Source of the DNA: JALZKA01 sp963734015
GTDB taxonomy: Bacteria > Actinomycetota > Thermoleophilia > Solirubrobacterales > 70-9
Direction: 5' to 3'
Assembly: GCA_963734015.1 (NCBI GenBank)
Contig: CAVTFG010000002.1
Location: forward strand, 1-64,000
DNA: 64,000 nucleotides
Shown here: positions 15,613 to 24,677 of the stretch, piece after piece
How the letters are laid out: the number at the start of each line of letters is the position of its first letter
How positions within the stretch are numbered: the stretch's first letter is position 1
Notes under the pieces: generated by a model
The model's input: the letters and a program-made list of their open reading frames with translations, nothing else
What the model was told of the DNA's origin: nothing
Database searches by the model: none
Position numbers and translations under genes: made by a program

Positions 15613-18600
15613 CCGCTCCGGACCTCCCCACCCCGGAGCAGGCGGCGGCGATCGCGGCCCGGGACACGGACGTCTTCTGCGAGGCCGGGGCCGGCAGCGG
15701 CAAGACGCGCGTGCTGGTCGAGCGGTATTGCGATGCCGTCTGCGAGGACGGCGTCGAGATCGACCAGATCCTCGCGTTCACCTTCACCGAGCGGGCGGCG
15801 GCGGAGCTCCGCCAGCGAATCCGCGCCGAGCTGAGCGCGCGCTCGCGCGCCGCCAAGGAGGGGGGCGACGAAGCTCGCGCCGCCTGGCTCAGGACACGCG
15901 CCCGCGAGACGGAGCGCGCCTGGGTGACCACCATCCACGGCTTCTGCCGCCGTCTCCTCGGGACGCATCCGGTCGCTGCCGGGCTGGATCCGCGGTTCCG
16001 GGTCCTGGACGCCCCTGAGGCCGGGCGCCTGCGCGAGCGGGCGGCGCGCGAGGCGATCGAGCGCCTGGTCGCGGACGGAGACGAGCGGTTGGAGCGGGTC
16101 GTTGCGGCGTATCGCACGTGGCGGATCAGCGACATCGTCCTGGCCGCCCACGAACGCCTGCGGAGCCAGGGCATGGCTCGCCCGAGCCTGCCGGAGGTGG
16201 GATTGCCCGAACGCTCCCATCGCAAGGACTCGAGCCCGCTGACGGCCGACGAGGCGAAAGCCGCGCTGGACGCACGCGCGGTCCTCCAGCAGGCCCTCGA
16301 GGCCGTCGGCGAGCGCTACGAGGACCTGAAGACCGGACGCTCCGGCCTCGACTTCGCGGACCTGGAGCTGCGGTCGGTGGAGCTGCTGCGGACGTCCGAA
16401 GCCGTTGCGGCGGCCTGGAGCGACCGCTTCCGGCACCTGATGGTCGACGAATTCCAGGACACGAACCGCGTCCAGCTCGAGCTGATCGACCGGCTCCGCG
16501 GCCCGGACACGCGCCTGTTCACGGTCGGCGACGAGCACCAGTCGATCTACCGGTTCCGGAACGCCGACCTCGAGGTCTTCCGCGCCGAGCGCACTCGAGC
16601 CGAGAACTCGCCCGGTACCCGAGTGCTGCCGCTCCGCGGGAACTTCCGCGCGCGACCCGAGGTCCTGGCGGCGGCGAACGCCGTGGGCGAGACGCTGCTC
16701 GAGGGATTCACCCCGCTGACCGCCGGGCGGGAGAGCGCGGGCGAGGAACCCCGGGCGGAGCTCCTGCTGACCTTCGAGGAAGGCAAGGGGAAGGATCACC
16801 GCAAGTGGAAGGCCGAGGGGATCGAGCTCGAACCGCCGCCATCCGAGGGGAACTGGGCCACCGTCGCGCAGGCTCGCGCCCTGGCGGAACGCCTGCGCGA
16901 GCTGGTCGACTCGGGGCTGGCGGAACCCGAGGACATCGTCGTCCTGCTGCGGGCATTCACGCACGTCGACGCGTACGAGGACGCGCTGCAGCGCTTCGGG
17001 CTGGAGCCGTACGTGGTCGGCGGCCGCGGTTACTGGTCGCAGCAGCAGGTCGAGGACCTGCTGCGCCTGCTCGGCGTGGTCGCGAACCCCCTCGACGACG
17101 AGCTCCTGTTCGGCGCCCTGGCGAGCCCGGCCTGCGGTGCCTCTCCCGACGCCATGTGGCTGCTGCGGAGGGCGACGGGGGAGCGCCGCCACGTCTGGCC
17201 CACGATCGCGGCCGCCTTCGGCGAGGAGGAGAGCGACTGGGAGCTCGACGATCCCGAGCAGCTCGAGGCGATCGGGGACGAGGACGCAGAACGGCTCCGG
17301 GCGTTCTGCCGGACGATCGGAGCGCTCCGCGCGGAGGCGGCCGTGACACCGCTGGACGCGCTGGTCGAGCGGACCATGAACGCCTTCTCCTACGACCTGG
17401 CACTGCTCGCTCGCCCGCAGGGGGCCGGCCGCATGGCGAACGTCCGGAAGCTGATGCGACTGGCGGCGGAGTTCGAGGGCAACGAGGGGCGCGACCTTCG
17501 CGCCTTCCTGGCACAGGCCGACGAGAGCACCCGGCGCGACGAGCGCGAGGGACAGGCGCCGGTGCAGGCCGAGGACTATCCAGGGGTCCGGATCATGACC
17601 GTGCACGGCGCCAAGGGGCTCGAATTCCCCGTCGTCGCCGTCCCGGACCTCGACCGCGCGCTGGACGCTGGGCATCGGTCCGACGACATCTGGATCGGCC
17701 GCCTGGGCACGGAGGGCGAGCAGGCGCGCTTCGGCCTGCGATTGGCGTTCCCGACCGCGAAGTCCACCGGGGTCTGGGAGCTGACGGAGCTCGACCAGGA
17801 GGAGAAGGAGGCCGAGGCCGAGGAGTCCTGCCGCCTCGTGTACGTGGCGGCCACTCGCGCCCGCGAGCGCCTGATCCTGAGCGGCGTCTTCAAGCCCGAG
17901 CACCTGGAGCCCGCGGATGAGCGCAAGACGAACGACACCGCCCTGCGCCGGATCCTTCCCGGGCTCGTGGCCCGAGGCTGGGACCGCTCACCGGGCTCCG
18001 TCGAGCTCCCTGCCCCGGAGCCCGCGGTCGCTGAGATCGAGAAGGCGCCGCCGGCCGAACTGCGGGTGTCGGTCAGCGAGCCCGGCACCGAGCGCGCCGC
18101 CCAGCTCCGCGCGACGTTCCCGCCGCGGGGGCAGATCGCGGCGGGCCTCGGCGGCCCGAAGCCGCCGATCCTCGGCGACGCGCCCTCCCCCGTGCCACTC
18201 GGCCACCTCTCGTACTCCGCGCTGGACGCCTTCAAGCGCTGCGGCTACAGGTTCTACGTGGAGCGGGTCCTGGGGGTCCGCGGCGGGGCCGTGGTCACGG
18301 TCGCGACCGACTCCGAGCCGGAGGCGGAGGCCGACGAACCCGGAGACGAGGACGTCGTCGACCCCAGCGGGGATGGTCCGGGCGCCCGCTCACCGTCGGC
18401 CGCGAAGGCACTGGGCAACGCGGTCCACGCTGCGCTCGAGTGGAGCGCGCGCTCGGGTTGGGAGGCACCCCCGGCTGATCGCGTACAGGCGCTACTCGCC
18501 CGCGAGGGCGTTGCGGATGCCGACACGCTGGCACGCGCGCAGGCCCTGATCGACGGCTGGCTTGGCAGCGACCTTCGCCGCTCCCTCGACGGCGCCCCGC

Positions 18601-19049
18601 TTCGTGCCGAGGCGCCGTTCGTCCTGCCCGTCGCGGACACGGTCCTCCGGGGAAACATGGACCTGCTCGCCGGGGGCGCGGAGCCGGTGGTCGTCGACTA
18701 CAAGACGGATCGGGTCGGGACCGACTCGCCGGCCGTCCTGGGCGAGCGGTACGCGGCGCAACGGGCGGTCTACGCGCTCGCGGCCGCGGGCGGCGAGGCA
18801 CGGACCATCCGCGCTGCGCACGTCTTTCTCGAGCGACCCGACGAACCGGTGGTCGAGGTCTTCGACCAGGGCGCGCTCGAGGCTGCGCGGGCGCGGCTCG
18901 AGGGGTTGATCACCCAGATTCGCGCGGGGACGTTCGAGCCGGCACGCGAGCCCTACGCCGCGCTCTGCTTCGGCTGCCCGGCGGCGCCGCGGCTCTGCCC
19001 CCGCCCGGCCTGGCGGCCTCGGCGCGACGCGCCCGCGGCGGTGCGGTGA
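15609..19049 (+). CDS. UvrD-family helicase with C-terminal Fe-S nuclease, AddA/AdnB-like
   Basis: A 1146-residue protein with all SF1A motifs: Walker A EAGAGSGKTRV, TFTERAAAELR, TIHGFC, VDEFQDTN, GDEHQSIYRFR, MTVHGAKGLEF and VYVAATRARERL. It is the active motor of the complex. The C-terminal nuclease has GNAVHAALEW, GNMDLLAGG and VDYKTDR. Four cysteines, C878 and C1120-x2-C1123-x6-C1130, look like a second Fe-S staple, which AddA normally lacks. Start GTG overlaps the first subunit; the stop overlaps the next start (GTGA), so three genes form a tight operon. Role: double-strand break repair and defence against linear DNA. Confidence 0.85.
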   Translation: MTAPDLPTPEQAAAIAARDTDVFCEAGAGSGKTRVLVERYCDAVCEDGVEIDQILAFTFTERAAAELRQRIRAELSARSRAAKEGGDEARAAWLRTRARETERAWVTTIHGFCRRLLGTHPVAAGLDPRFRVLDAPEAGRLRERAAREAIERLVADGDERLERVVAAYRTWRISDIVLAAHERLRSQGMARPSLPEVGLPERSHRKDSSPLTADEAKAALDARAVLQQALEAVGERYEDLKTGRSGLDFADLELRSVELLRTSEAVAAAWSDRFRHLMVDEFQDTNRVQLELIDRLRGPDTRLFTVGDEHQSIYRFRNADLEVFRAERTRAENSPGTRVLPLRGNFRARPEVLAAANAVGETLLEGFTPLTAGRESAGEEPRAELLLTFEEGKGKDHRKWKAEGIELEPPPSEGNWATVAQARALAERLRELVDSGLAEPEDIVVLLRAFTHVDAYEDALQRFGLEPYVVGGRGYWSQQQVEDLLRLLGVVANPLDDELLFGALASPACGASPDAMWLLRRATGERRHVWPTIAAAFGEEESDWELDDPEQLEAIGDEDAERLRAFCRTIGALRAEAAVTPLDALVERTMNAFSYDLALLARPQGAGRMANVRKLMRLAAEFEGNEGRDLRAFLAQADESTRRDEREGQAPVQAEDYPGVRIMTVHGAKGLEFPVVAVPDLDRALDAGHRSDDIWIGRLGTEGEQARFGLRLAFPTAKSTGVWELTELDQEEKEAEAEESCRLVYVAATRARERLILSGVFKPEHLEPADERKTNDTALRRILPGLVARGWDRSPGSVELPAPEPAVAEIEKAPPAELRVSVSEPGTERAAQLRATFPPRGQIAAGLGGPKPPILGDAPSPVPLGHLSYSALDAFKRCGYRFYVERVLGVRGGAVVTVATDSEPEAEADEPGDEDVVDPSGDGPGARSPSAAKALGNAVHAALEWSARSGWEAPPADRVQALLAREGVADADTLARAQALIDGWLGSDLRRSLDGAPLRAEAPFVLPVADTVLRGNMDLLAGGAEPVVVDYKTDRVGTDSPAVLGERYAAQRAVYALAAAGGEARTIRAAHVFLERPDEPVVEVFDQGALEAARARLEGLITQIRAGTFEPAREPYAALCFGCPAAPRLCPRPAWRPRRDAPAAVR

Positions 19050-19636
19050 GCCGGCTGGCGACGTTCGGCTACGGCTCCCTGGTGAGCCGCGCGAGCATCG
19101 CCGAAACGCTCGGGCACGATGCGGCGCCACCGGTCCCCGCCCGCCTCGCCGGCTGGCGGCGGCGGTGGTCGCTCGTTCGCGACAACGCTCGCGCGGAGAA
19201 GGGGTTCGAGCCGATCGAGGGCGACCCGTTCGATTACTGCCTCGGCCTCAACATCGAGCGCGCGCCCGGAGCACCGGCGGGCGAGTGGCCGAACGGCGGC
19301 CTGATCGAGATGACGGCCGCCGAGCTCGACCGCCTCGACCTGCGCGAGCTTCGCTACGACCGCGTCGATGTGACCGGCGACGTCCGCGCCGGGGAGGCGG
19401 ATGCCTTCGAAGCGGTGTTCACGTACACGGCGAAGCCGGAGAACTTCGCGCCCCATCCCCCGCCGCGCTCCGTCGTGCTCGCGTCCTATCTGCGGGCGTG
19501 CAAGGCCGCGTTCGAGGAGCTGGGCCCGGACGAGCTCGTCGTGTTCGGGCGCAGCACGGACCCGGTGCCCGTTCCCGTCGTGGAGGCCCGCCTCGTCCGC
19601 GACGAGATCCCGGAGGGCAACCCGCGCGCCTGGTAG
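19046..19636 (+). CDS. Gamma-glutamylcyclotransferase-like (AIG2-type) protein
   Basis: A 196-residue protein beginning with LATFGYGSLVSRASI, the substrate-loop signature of the GGCT/AIG2 fold. A glutamate in the EAVFTYTAKPENF region and the following helices fit the fold. Members cleave gamma-glutamyl peptides into 5-oxoproline or act on gamma-glutamyl-amines. The GTG start overlaps the upstream helicase stop by four bases, so it is co-translated with the nuclease genes; that link has no obvious biochemical reason and may be historical. Substrate not predictable. Confidence 0.7.
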   Translation: MSRLATFGYGSLVSRASIAETLGHDAAPPVPARLAGWRRRWSLVRDNARAEKGFEPIEGDPFDYCLGLNIERAPGAPAGEWPNGGLIEMTAAELDRLDLRELRYDRVDVTGDVRAGEADAFEAVFTYTAKPENFAPHPPPRSVVLASYLRACKAAFEELGPDELVVFGRSTDPVPVPVVEARLVRDEIPEGNPRAW

Positions 19637-19647
19637 CCGGAGCGCCC

Positions 19648-20007
19648 TCAGCTCAGGTTCCAGCGCCTGGCCCAGTCGCCGAGTTCGCGGATCGCGGGCT
19701 TGAGCTCCGAGCCCATCGCGGTCAACTCATACGAGACGCGCGGTGGGGTGCCGTCGTGGACCGACCGCTCGACGAGTCCAACCTCCTCGAGCTCGCGTAG
19801 GCGCCGCGAGAGCAGTCGGTCCGACAGGCCGGGGACAGCCTGTGCGATCTCCGCGAAGTACAGAGGACCCGGCGACAGCGTCCAGAGGATCGCGCCTGCC
19901 CAGCGCTTGCCGATCAACTCGACGGCCGCGTGGAAATCGGGGCAGACGGGCTCGGGCTGGCCGGAATCCGTACCCGTAGAGCGCTCTGTTCGGGACCGAG
20001 CCTCCAC
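19648..20007 (-). CDS. HxlR-family transcriptional regulator
   Basis: A 119-residue protein with the HxlR winged helix: an N-terminal cysteine (PVCPDFHAAVELIGKRW), then the HTH (FAEIAQAVPGLSDRLLSRRL), the wing (GLVERSVHDGTPPRVSYELT) and the closing helix. HxlR proteins often sense electrophiles or redox state through the N-terminal Cys. The GTG start at 20007 is chosen because it is preceded by a -10-like TACCCT at seven bases. It stands alone between two operons and probably controls its own expression; the target is unknown. Confidence 0.85.
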   Translation of the reverse strand: MEARSRTERSTGTDSGQPEPVCPDFHAAVELIGKRWAGAILWTLSPGPLYFAEIAQAVPGLSDRLLSRRLRELEEVGLVERSVHDGTPPRVSYELTAMGSELKPAIRELGDWARRWNLS

Positions 20008-20040
20008 TGAGATCAGGGTAACGGACAGTCGACCTCGGCC

Positions 20041-21195
20041 TTACGCCGTGCACGCGCCGGTGTCCGCCCCGTCCAGCGGGCCGTTGAGCACCTGGCCGAC
20101 GACCCCGTTGGGGATGCCGAGGCCGCTCGGCGGGCCGCTCTCGAGCGAGGTCGCGAACACGGTCGTCATCACACGGCCGTCCGCGTCGACGACGGGGCCG
20201 CCCGAGTTGCCGTTCCTGACCAGGCCGCGGAACGGGGTCATGCTCCGCTCGATCGGACCGCGCCCGTACGAGTCCTCGCTGATTACGGTCCCGGTTCGCC
20301 CCAGGCGTGCCGCGTTCACGGTGAGCGGGCCTCCCTCCGGATAACCCACCGCCGCGCCGGCCGTCCCGTGGCGCGGCCCGTCCACGACCGGGATCGGCGC
20401 GCCGGTCAGGCCGGGGACGGCCAGCACCGCAAGGTCGTTCCGTGGCTCGTAGTGCAGGACGTCCGTCTCGAGCTCGTCGCCGGCGGGCGTCGTCACCGTG
20501 GTGTCGTCCTGGCCCGCGACGACGTGTGCGTTCGTGACGACGATCTCGGGCGCGGCAATCCAGCCCGAGCCCTCGACCCCGAGACCGCACGCGCTGCCGC
20601 GGACGCGTAGCACCGAGGCGGCCGCGCGCTCGATGTCGGGATCGTCCGTGACCGACCCGTCGGGCGCCTCCACGTTCGCCTCGGGCCCGCGGACGTCCGG
20701 TGTCGGGTTGATCCGCCGGAGCGCGTTCAGGAGCGGTCCGGATGGCGGGAACGCGTCGTTCAGCGCGACCAGGATCGACGATCGCTGCACGGCCTCCCGC
20801 AGACCACGGGAGTCGTTGCCCGGGGCGTTCAGCGCGACCGCCCCGAATACCCAGGCCGCGGCAAGCGCCAGCGTGCCGAGCAGCAGCGCGCCGGCGATCG
20901 AATCGACAAGCCTGCCGGCGCTGCCGTGCGCCACGCGCGCCCTGAGTCCCGCCCCCATGCCGTCGAGAGCGATCGCAAGGAAGATTCCCAGCAGGATTCC
21001 CCCGGCCGCGGCGACTGCCGGCGCGTACGGGGATTCGGACCCGCCTTCAAGCAGCGCCGGGCCGATCCGCGCCCCCGCCGCGACGCCGCCGATGAAGCCC
21101 GCCAGGGGCATCGCGGACCCGATCAAGCCACGCTCCCAGCCGATCGCGGCAAGCGCGAGCGCGAAGACGATGATCCCGATGTCGATTGCGCTCAT
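20041..21195 (-). CDS. MarP-like membrane serine protease (CvpA domain plus trypsin-like domain)
   Basis: A 384-residue protein. Residues 1-150 carry four hydrophobic segments of the CvpA type, starting MSAIDIGIIVFALALAAIGW. The extracytoplasmic trypsin-like domain follows, with triad residues His224 (TNAHVV), Asp254 (RNDLAV) and Ser331 (GNSGGP). Cysteines in SACGLG and the terminal GACTA could form a disulfide, as in mycobacterial MarP, which protects against acid and activates a cell-wall hydrolase. The ATG at 21195 is the first codon that gives the CvpA N-terminus. It is divergent from a penicillin-binding protein gene, which fits a cell-wall role. Confidence 0.85.
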   Translation of the reverse strand: MSAIDIGIIVFALALAAIGWERGLIGSAMPLAGFIGGVAAGARIGPALLEGGSESPYAPAVAAAGGILLGIFLAIALDGMGAGLRARVAHGSAGRLVDSIAGALLLGTLALAAAWVFGAVALNAPGNDSRGLREAVQRSSILVALNDAFPPSGPLLNALRRINPTPDVRGPEANVEAPDGSVTDDPDIERAAASVLRVRGSACGLGVEGSGWIAAPEIVVTNAHVVAGQDDTTVTTPAGDELETDVLHYEPRNDLAVLAVPGLTGAPIPVVDGPRHGTAGAAVGYPEGGPLTVNAARLGRTGTVISEDSYGRGPIERSMTPFRGLVRNGNSGGPVVDADGRVMTTVFATSLESGPPSGLGIPNGVVGQVLNGPLDGADTGACTA

Positions 21196-21272
21196 CGCTA
21201 CTACTTCCGGGCGGCTTGCAAAGGGTCTTGAGGCCGGCGTCCCCGCACACACGAGTCACTACCTTTGTGACG

Positions 21273-23093
21273 ATGGATGCCGCCCCGCCGACCCCGGGCC
21301 CGCGTGGCGAGCAAAGCTACCGCACCCCTGCATCCGGGTCGGGCGGCGGCAACGAGGACGAGCGGCGCAGGCGGCTCCTCACCCGGACCGGGCCGGTGAT
21401 CGCGCTCTCGGCCGGTTCGTTTCTGATCGGCGCGGTGGTGGGGGGATCCGGCGGCACCTCCGAGGCTGCTGAGCGGTTCGCGAATGCCTGGGAACGTCAG
21501 GACTTCGCGGCCATGCACCGTGAGCTCTCGGCCTCCGCCAAGGACGAATATTCCGTCGAGAAGTTCACCAAGCTGTACGTGGACGCCCAGGCGACGGCCA
21601 CGGCCGTCCGGGTGGCGACCGGCGAGACCGAGGAGGCCGAGGTGAACGGCGAAGACGCCGCGGGATTCGACACGACCGTCGACACGCGGGCGTTCGGCCA
21701 GGTCGACGGGCGCGTCGAGATCCCGCTTGACGACGAGGGCATGGTCGACTGGGTGCCGCACCTGACGTTCCCCGGCCTCGCCGCGGGCGAGGAGTTGGAC
21801 CGGAACACCCGGGTCGGGGAGCGGGCGCCATTGCTCGCCCGCGACGGCACACCGTTGGCAGAAGGGCCGGCCGAGGCGCGAACATCCCCGCTCGGGGCGT
21901 CCGCGCTGGCGATCGCGGGCTCGGTGGGATCGCCCTCGCGGAAACAGGCGCGCGAGCTCTACGCCATGGGCTATCCCCCGAACGCGCTCACCGGCACCAG
22001 CGGCCTCGAGCTGGCGTTCAACCTGGAACTCACCGGACAGCCGAGCGGCCAGCTCCTCGCCGTGCCCGAATCCGGCGACGGTGCCGACGAGCGGATCCTC
22101 GCCAGCGGCGACCCGGTGCGGGGCGAGCCGGTCAAGACCACGATCGATCCCGACATCCAGTCGGCGGCGGTCAGCGCGCTGGGCGGCACGTACGGCGGCG
22201 TCGCCGTCCTCGACGCGCGGAACGGCGACGTGCTCGGGGTCGCCGGGCTCGCGTTCTCGACCCCCCAGGCCCCGGGTTCGACGTTCAAGGTTCTCACCGC
22301 CACAGCGGGGCTCGAGGAGGGCAAGGTCAAGCCGTCCGACACCTTCCCGGTCGAGACGTCGAACAGCCTGATCGGACGCGAGATCTCCAACGCACACGAT
22401 GCGCCCTGCGGCGGCACCTTCGTCCAGAGCTTCGCGCAGTCCTGCAACACCGTGTTCGCGCCCCTCGGCGTCGAGGTCGGAGGCGACGCGATGCTCGAGA
22501 CGGCCGAGAAGTTCGGATTCAACTCCCCACCGACGCTCGCCGCGCCGGGCGCCCTGGAGGCGCTGGCGCCGCCCGCGAGCTCCTACCCCAAGCCAGAGTC
22601 GGACGTCGAGGTCGGCGAGAGCGCCATCGGCCAGGGCCGGGTGACGGCGACGCCGCTGCAGATGGCTTCGGCGTCGCAGGCCATCGCCAACCAGGGCATG
22701 CGCGAGCCGACCTCGCTGGTGAAGACGCCCGAACTGCGCCCCGAAGCCGAGCCCGTGGAGGTGGCCTCGCCGCAGACCGCGGCCATCATGAAGGACCTGA
22801 TGATCGAGGTCGTGCGCTCCGGAACCGGGGTCGCGGCCCAGGTGCCGGACGTCGTGGTCGCCGGTAAGACCGGCACGGCCGAGCTGGGGCCGGCGGCGCT
22901 CGAGCCCGGTCAGACGCTGGGCCCGGGCGAGGACCCGCCACAGGAGGAAAACGCCTGGTTCACGGCGTTCGCGCCCGCGGACAAGCCCCAGCTGGCCGTC
23001 GCCGCGGCGGTGTTCGACGCAACCGGCGGCGGCGGTGGAGGCGCGGTCGCCGCTCCCATCGTCCAGCAGATCCTCGCCTCCGAGCTGGGCTGA
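21273..23093 (+). CDS. Penicillin-binding protein, MecA-like transpeptidase
   Basis: A 606-residue class B penicillin-binding protein. A short cytoplasmic tail is followed by one membrane anchor (VIALSAGSFLIGAVVGG, about residues 47-63), an NTF2-like MecA N-terminal domain (about 70-150), a linker domain and the transpeptidase. Active-site motifs are complete: Ser336-Thr-Phe-Lys339, Ser390-Cys-Asn392 and Lys532-Thr-Gly. It cross-links peptidoglycan outside the membrane. The NTF2-like domain is shared with low-affinity PBPs such as PBP2a, but resistance cannot be inferred. The ATG at 21273 is used, since upstream in-frame sequence overlaps the divergent protease gene. Confidence 0.9.
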   Translation: MDAAPPTPGPRGEQSYRTPASGSGGGNEDERRRRLLTRTGPVIALSAGSFLIGAVVGGSGGTSEAAERFANAWERQDFAAMHRELSASAKDEYSVEKFTKLYVDAQATATAVRVATGETEEAEVNGEDAAGFDTTVDTRAFGQVDGRVEIPLDDEGMVDWVPHLTFPGLAAGEELDRNTRVGERAPLLARDGTPLAEGPAEARTSPLGASALAIAGSVGSPSRKQARELYAMGYPPNALTGTSGLELAFNLELTGQPSGQLLAVPESGDGADERILASGDPVRGEPVKTTIDPDIQSAAVSALGGTYGGVAVLDARNGDVLGVAGLAFSTPQAPGSTFKVLTATAGLEEGKVKPSDTFPVETSNSLIGREISNAHDAPCGGTFVQSFAQSCNTVFAPLGVEVGGDAMLETAEKFGFNSPPTLAAPGALEALAPPASSYPKPESDVEVGESAIGQGRVTATPLQMASASQAIANQGMREPTSLVKTPELRPEAEPVEVASPQTAAIMKDLMIEVVRSGTGVAAQVPDVVVAGKTGTAELGPAALEPGQTLGPGEDPPQEENAWFTAFAPADKPQLAVAAAVFDATGGGGGGAVAAPIVQQILASELG

Positions 23094-23109
23094 CGGGTTC
23101 GAACCGCAG

Positions 23110-23436
23110 CTAGGCGTCGCCGGCCGGAAACCCGATCGTCGCCGCGATCACGACGAGCGCGCCGCCGACGACCGCGAACAGGCCACCGACGGTGTCGTTC
23201 AGCTCCGACAGTGCCGCACCCGCGATCGAGATCGCCGCGCCGGTCGCGAGCAGGGTCCACCAGCCGCCTCCCTGGCGCCGGCGCTCCGCGACGGTCGCAA
23301 GGGTTGCCAGGGCGATGACACCGAGGCAGGCGTAACGGACGGGGTCCGAGAACAGGCCGGTCAGCACCGCAACGGAAGCAGCGGCAGCGGCGACCAGCGC
23401 CAAACGCAGCGAGAACTGCGAGAGGCTTCCGTCCAC
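23110..23436 (-). CDS. Small four-helix membrane protein
   Basis: A 108-residue protein with about four hydrophobic helices: LRLALVAAAAASVAVLTGLF, YACLGVIALATLATVA, WWTLLATGAAISIAGAAL and LFAVVGGALVVIAATIGF. No catalytic motif is visible. It ends 17 bases from the convergent penicillin-binding protein and lies 14 bases downstream of the lipoprotein gene, with which it probably forms an operon. Function unknown. Confidence 0.6.
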   Translation of the reverse strand: MDGSLSQFSLRLALVAAAAASVAVLTGLFSDPVRYACLGVIALATLATVAERRRQGGGWWTLLATGAAISIAGAALSELNDTVGGLFAVVGGALVVIAATIGFPAGDA

Positions 23437-23450
23437 CAGGCGCGCCCCCG

Positions 23451-23996
23451 CTAGATATCGAGCTCGACGACGCCGGTGCCCTCGGGGGCGTCGATCTCGA
23501 GCTCGAGCGGGCGCTCCTCGGACACGTCGTCGTCGACCAGGAACAGGAGCATCGCGCCCTGAATCGGCCCCGCAGCGGCCGTCGTGTCGGCCACGGGGAT
23601 CGCCCCGTCCGCCGCGATCGTCGCCCCGGGCTCGAGGGTGTAGGGGCTCTCGCTCTCGAGCGGTTCGTAGATCCGGCCGCTGGCGTCCGTTACGGCGAAC
23701 TCGTCCGCGATCGCGAACTCCTCGTCGTCGCTGTCGTTGGTGATCAGCAGGAAGACGCCGAGGTACGACTGGTCGGGCGGCTCGGGCGGCTGGCCGACCA
23801 GGTACTCCTGGTCCGAGGTGTCGTTCGGGTTCAGAAAGCGCGTGATCGCGACGTTGTAGATCAGCTCGCCAAGGTGGAGCGGCTCGCCCTCAACGGCCTC
23901 GAACGCCTCATCTCCCTCCTTCTCACCGCAACCGGCGAGGGGCACGGCGACGAGCAGGGCCACGAGCCCGAGGATGAAAGCGACCTTGGCGCGCAT
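23451..23996 (-). CDS. Secreted lipoprotein with a DUF4352-like domain
   Basis: A 181-residue protein with a lipoprotein signal: basic start MRAKVAF, hydrophobic core ILGLVALLVAVP and lipobox LAGC with Cys23. The mature part is a beta-rich domain (ELIYNVAITRFLN, YLGVFLLITNDSDDE, EFAVTDASGRIYEPL), the pattern of DUF4352/TRAPPIN-like extracellular domains. The protein should be anchored to the outer face of the membrane. It precedes a small membrane protein in the same direction. Partner and ligand are unknown. Confidence 0.75.
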   Translation of the reverse strand: MRAKVAFILGLVALLVAVPLAGCGEKEGDEAFEAVEGEPLHLGELIYNVAITRFLNPNDTSDQEYLVGQPPEPPDQSYLGVFLLITNDSDDEEFAIADEFAVTDASGRIYEPLESESPYTLEPGATIAADGAIPVADTTAAAGPIQGAMLLFLVDDDVSEERPLELEIDAPEGTGVVELDI

Positions 23997-24010
23997 GCGA
24001 GGGCGGGAGT

Positions 24011-24514
24011 CTATATCGCGACTATCCGGTCACCGCCGGCCAAGGTCACGCGCTCCGGGGCCTCGCCGGCCTCCGCGAGTGCACGCAGCCGCTCGAGGGC
24101 GTGCCGGAACCCACGGGTCAGCCGCCGCTCGGAACTGCGCATGTCGCTGAGGCGGTCGAAGAAGCGGGTCGGCTCGGTCCAGAACGTCACTGAGACCTCG
24201 CACCCGGACGGGCCCGGCGAGTCGGTGAGCGTCCATTCGGTGACGTTCGGGACCCGGTTCACCCGGCCGCCGTGACCGCGCTCGACCAGCCGGTGCGGCG
24301 TGTCGGCCTCGGCGATCACGGTGTCCATCCAGCCGCCGCCGTGGCGAAACTTGAATCGGGCCCCGGCCCCGACGCCCACGGGCTCCTCCCGGAGCAACTG
24401 ATAGCCCTCGGCGAAATGGTCCATGAACGCGGGCCGCGCGGCGAGGTCGAGCAGGAGGTCGAAGACCTGCTCCCGAGACGCGTCGATCGAGATCCGGGCG
24501 GAGACGGGGCGCAT
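24011..24514 (-). CDS. SRPBCC/polyketide-cyclase-like protein
   Basis: A 167-residue START-like protein. The typical opening ARISIDASREQVFDLLLDL, the central strands FKFRHGGGWMDTVIAE and TEWTLTDSPG, and a long C-terminal helix (RGFRHALERLRALAEAGEA) are present. Such proteins bind hydrophobic ligands; few have a proven reaction. The ATG at 24514 is chosen because TAGAAT lies eight bases before it, suggesting a leaderless mRNA. It sits 14 bases from the lipoprotein gene in the same direction. No ligand can be named. Confidence 0.75.
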   Translation of the reverse strand: MRPVSARISIDASREQVFDLLLDLAARPAFMDHFAEGYQLLREEPVGVGAGARFKFRHGGGWMDTVIAEADTPHRLVERGHGGRVNRVPNVTEWTLTDSPGPSGCEVSVTFWTEPTRFFDRLSDMRSSERRLTRGFRHALERLRALAEAGEAPERVTLAGGDRIVAI

Positions 24515-24522
24515 CGGCGGCG

Positions 24523-24528
24523 ATTCTA
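24523..24528 (-). promoter_or_regulatory. -10 box TAGAAT before the SRPBCC gene
   Basis: On the minus strand TAGAAT is followed by eight bases and the ATG at 24514, consistent with transcription starting at or next to the start codon. Confidence 0.45.
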
Positions 24529-24677
24529 TCCGCGACGGACGGGCACGAATCGCGCTACAAAAGTCGGACTTTGCGGACAACTCGGTGCCGTTCGGTTCGC
24601 CATCTCGTCCGTCTGGTTATGATCGTCACAAGTCAGGTCTGAGCAAACCGTCAGCCGCCGCTGACAGGAGGTCGTCC

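Noticed and set aside
15303..17903. Long open frame on the minus strand opposite the helicase gene
   Set aside because: The plus strand carries complete UvrD motifs; the opposite frame has only low-complexity Arg/Leu/Gln-rich sequence and is a by-product of high GC.
23094..23109. Second T-arm-like GGTTCGAACC
   Set aside because: It lies in a 16-base gap between two coding regions, so there is no room for a tRNA.
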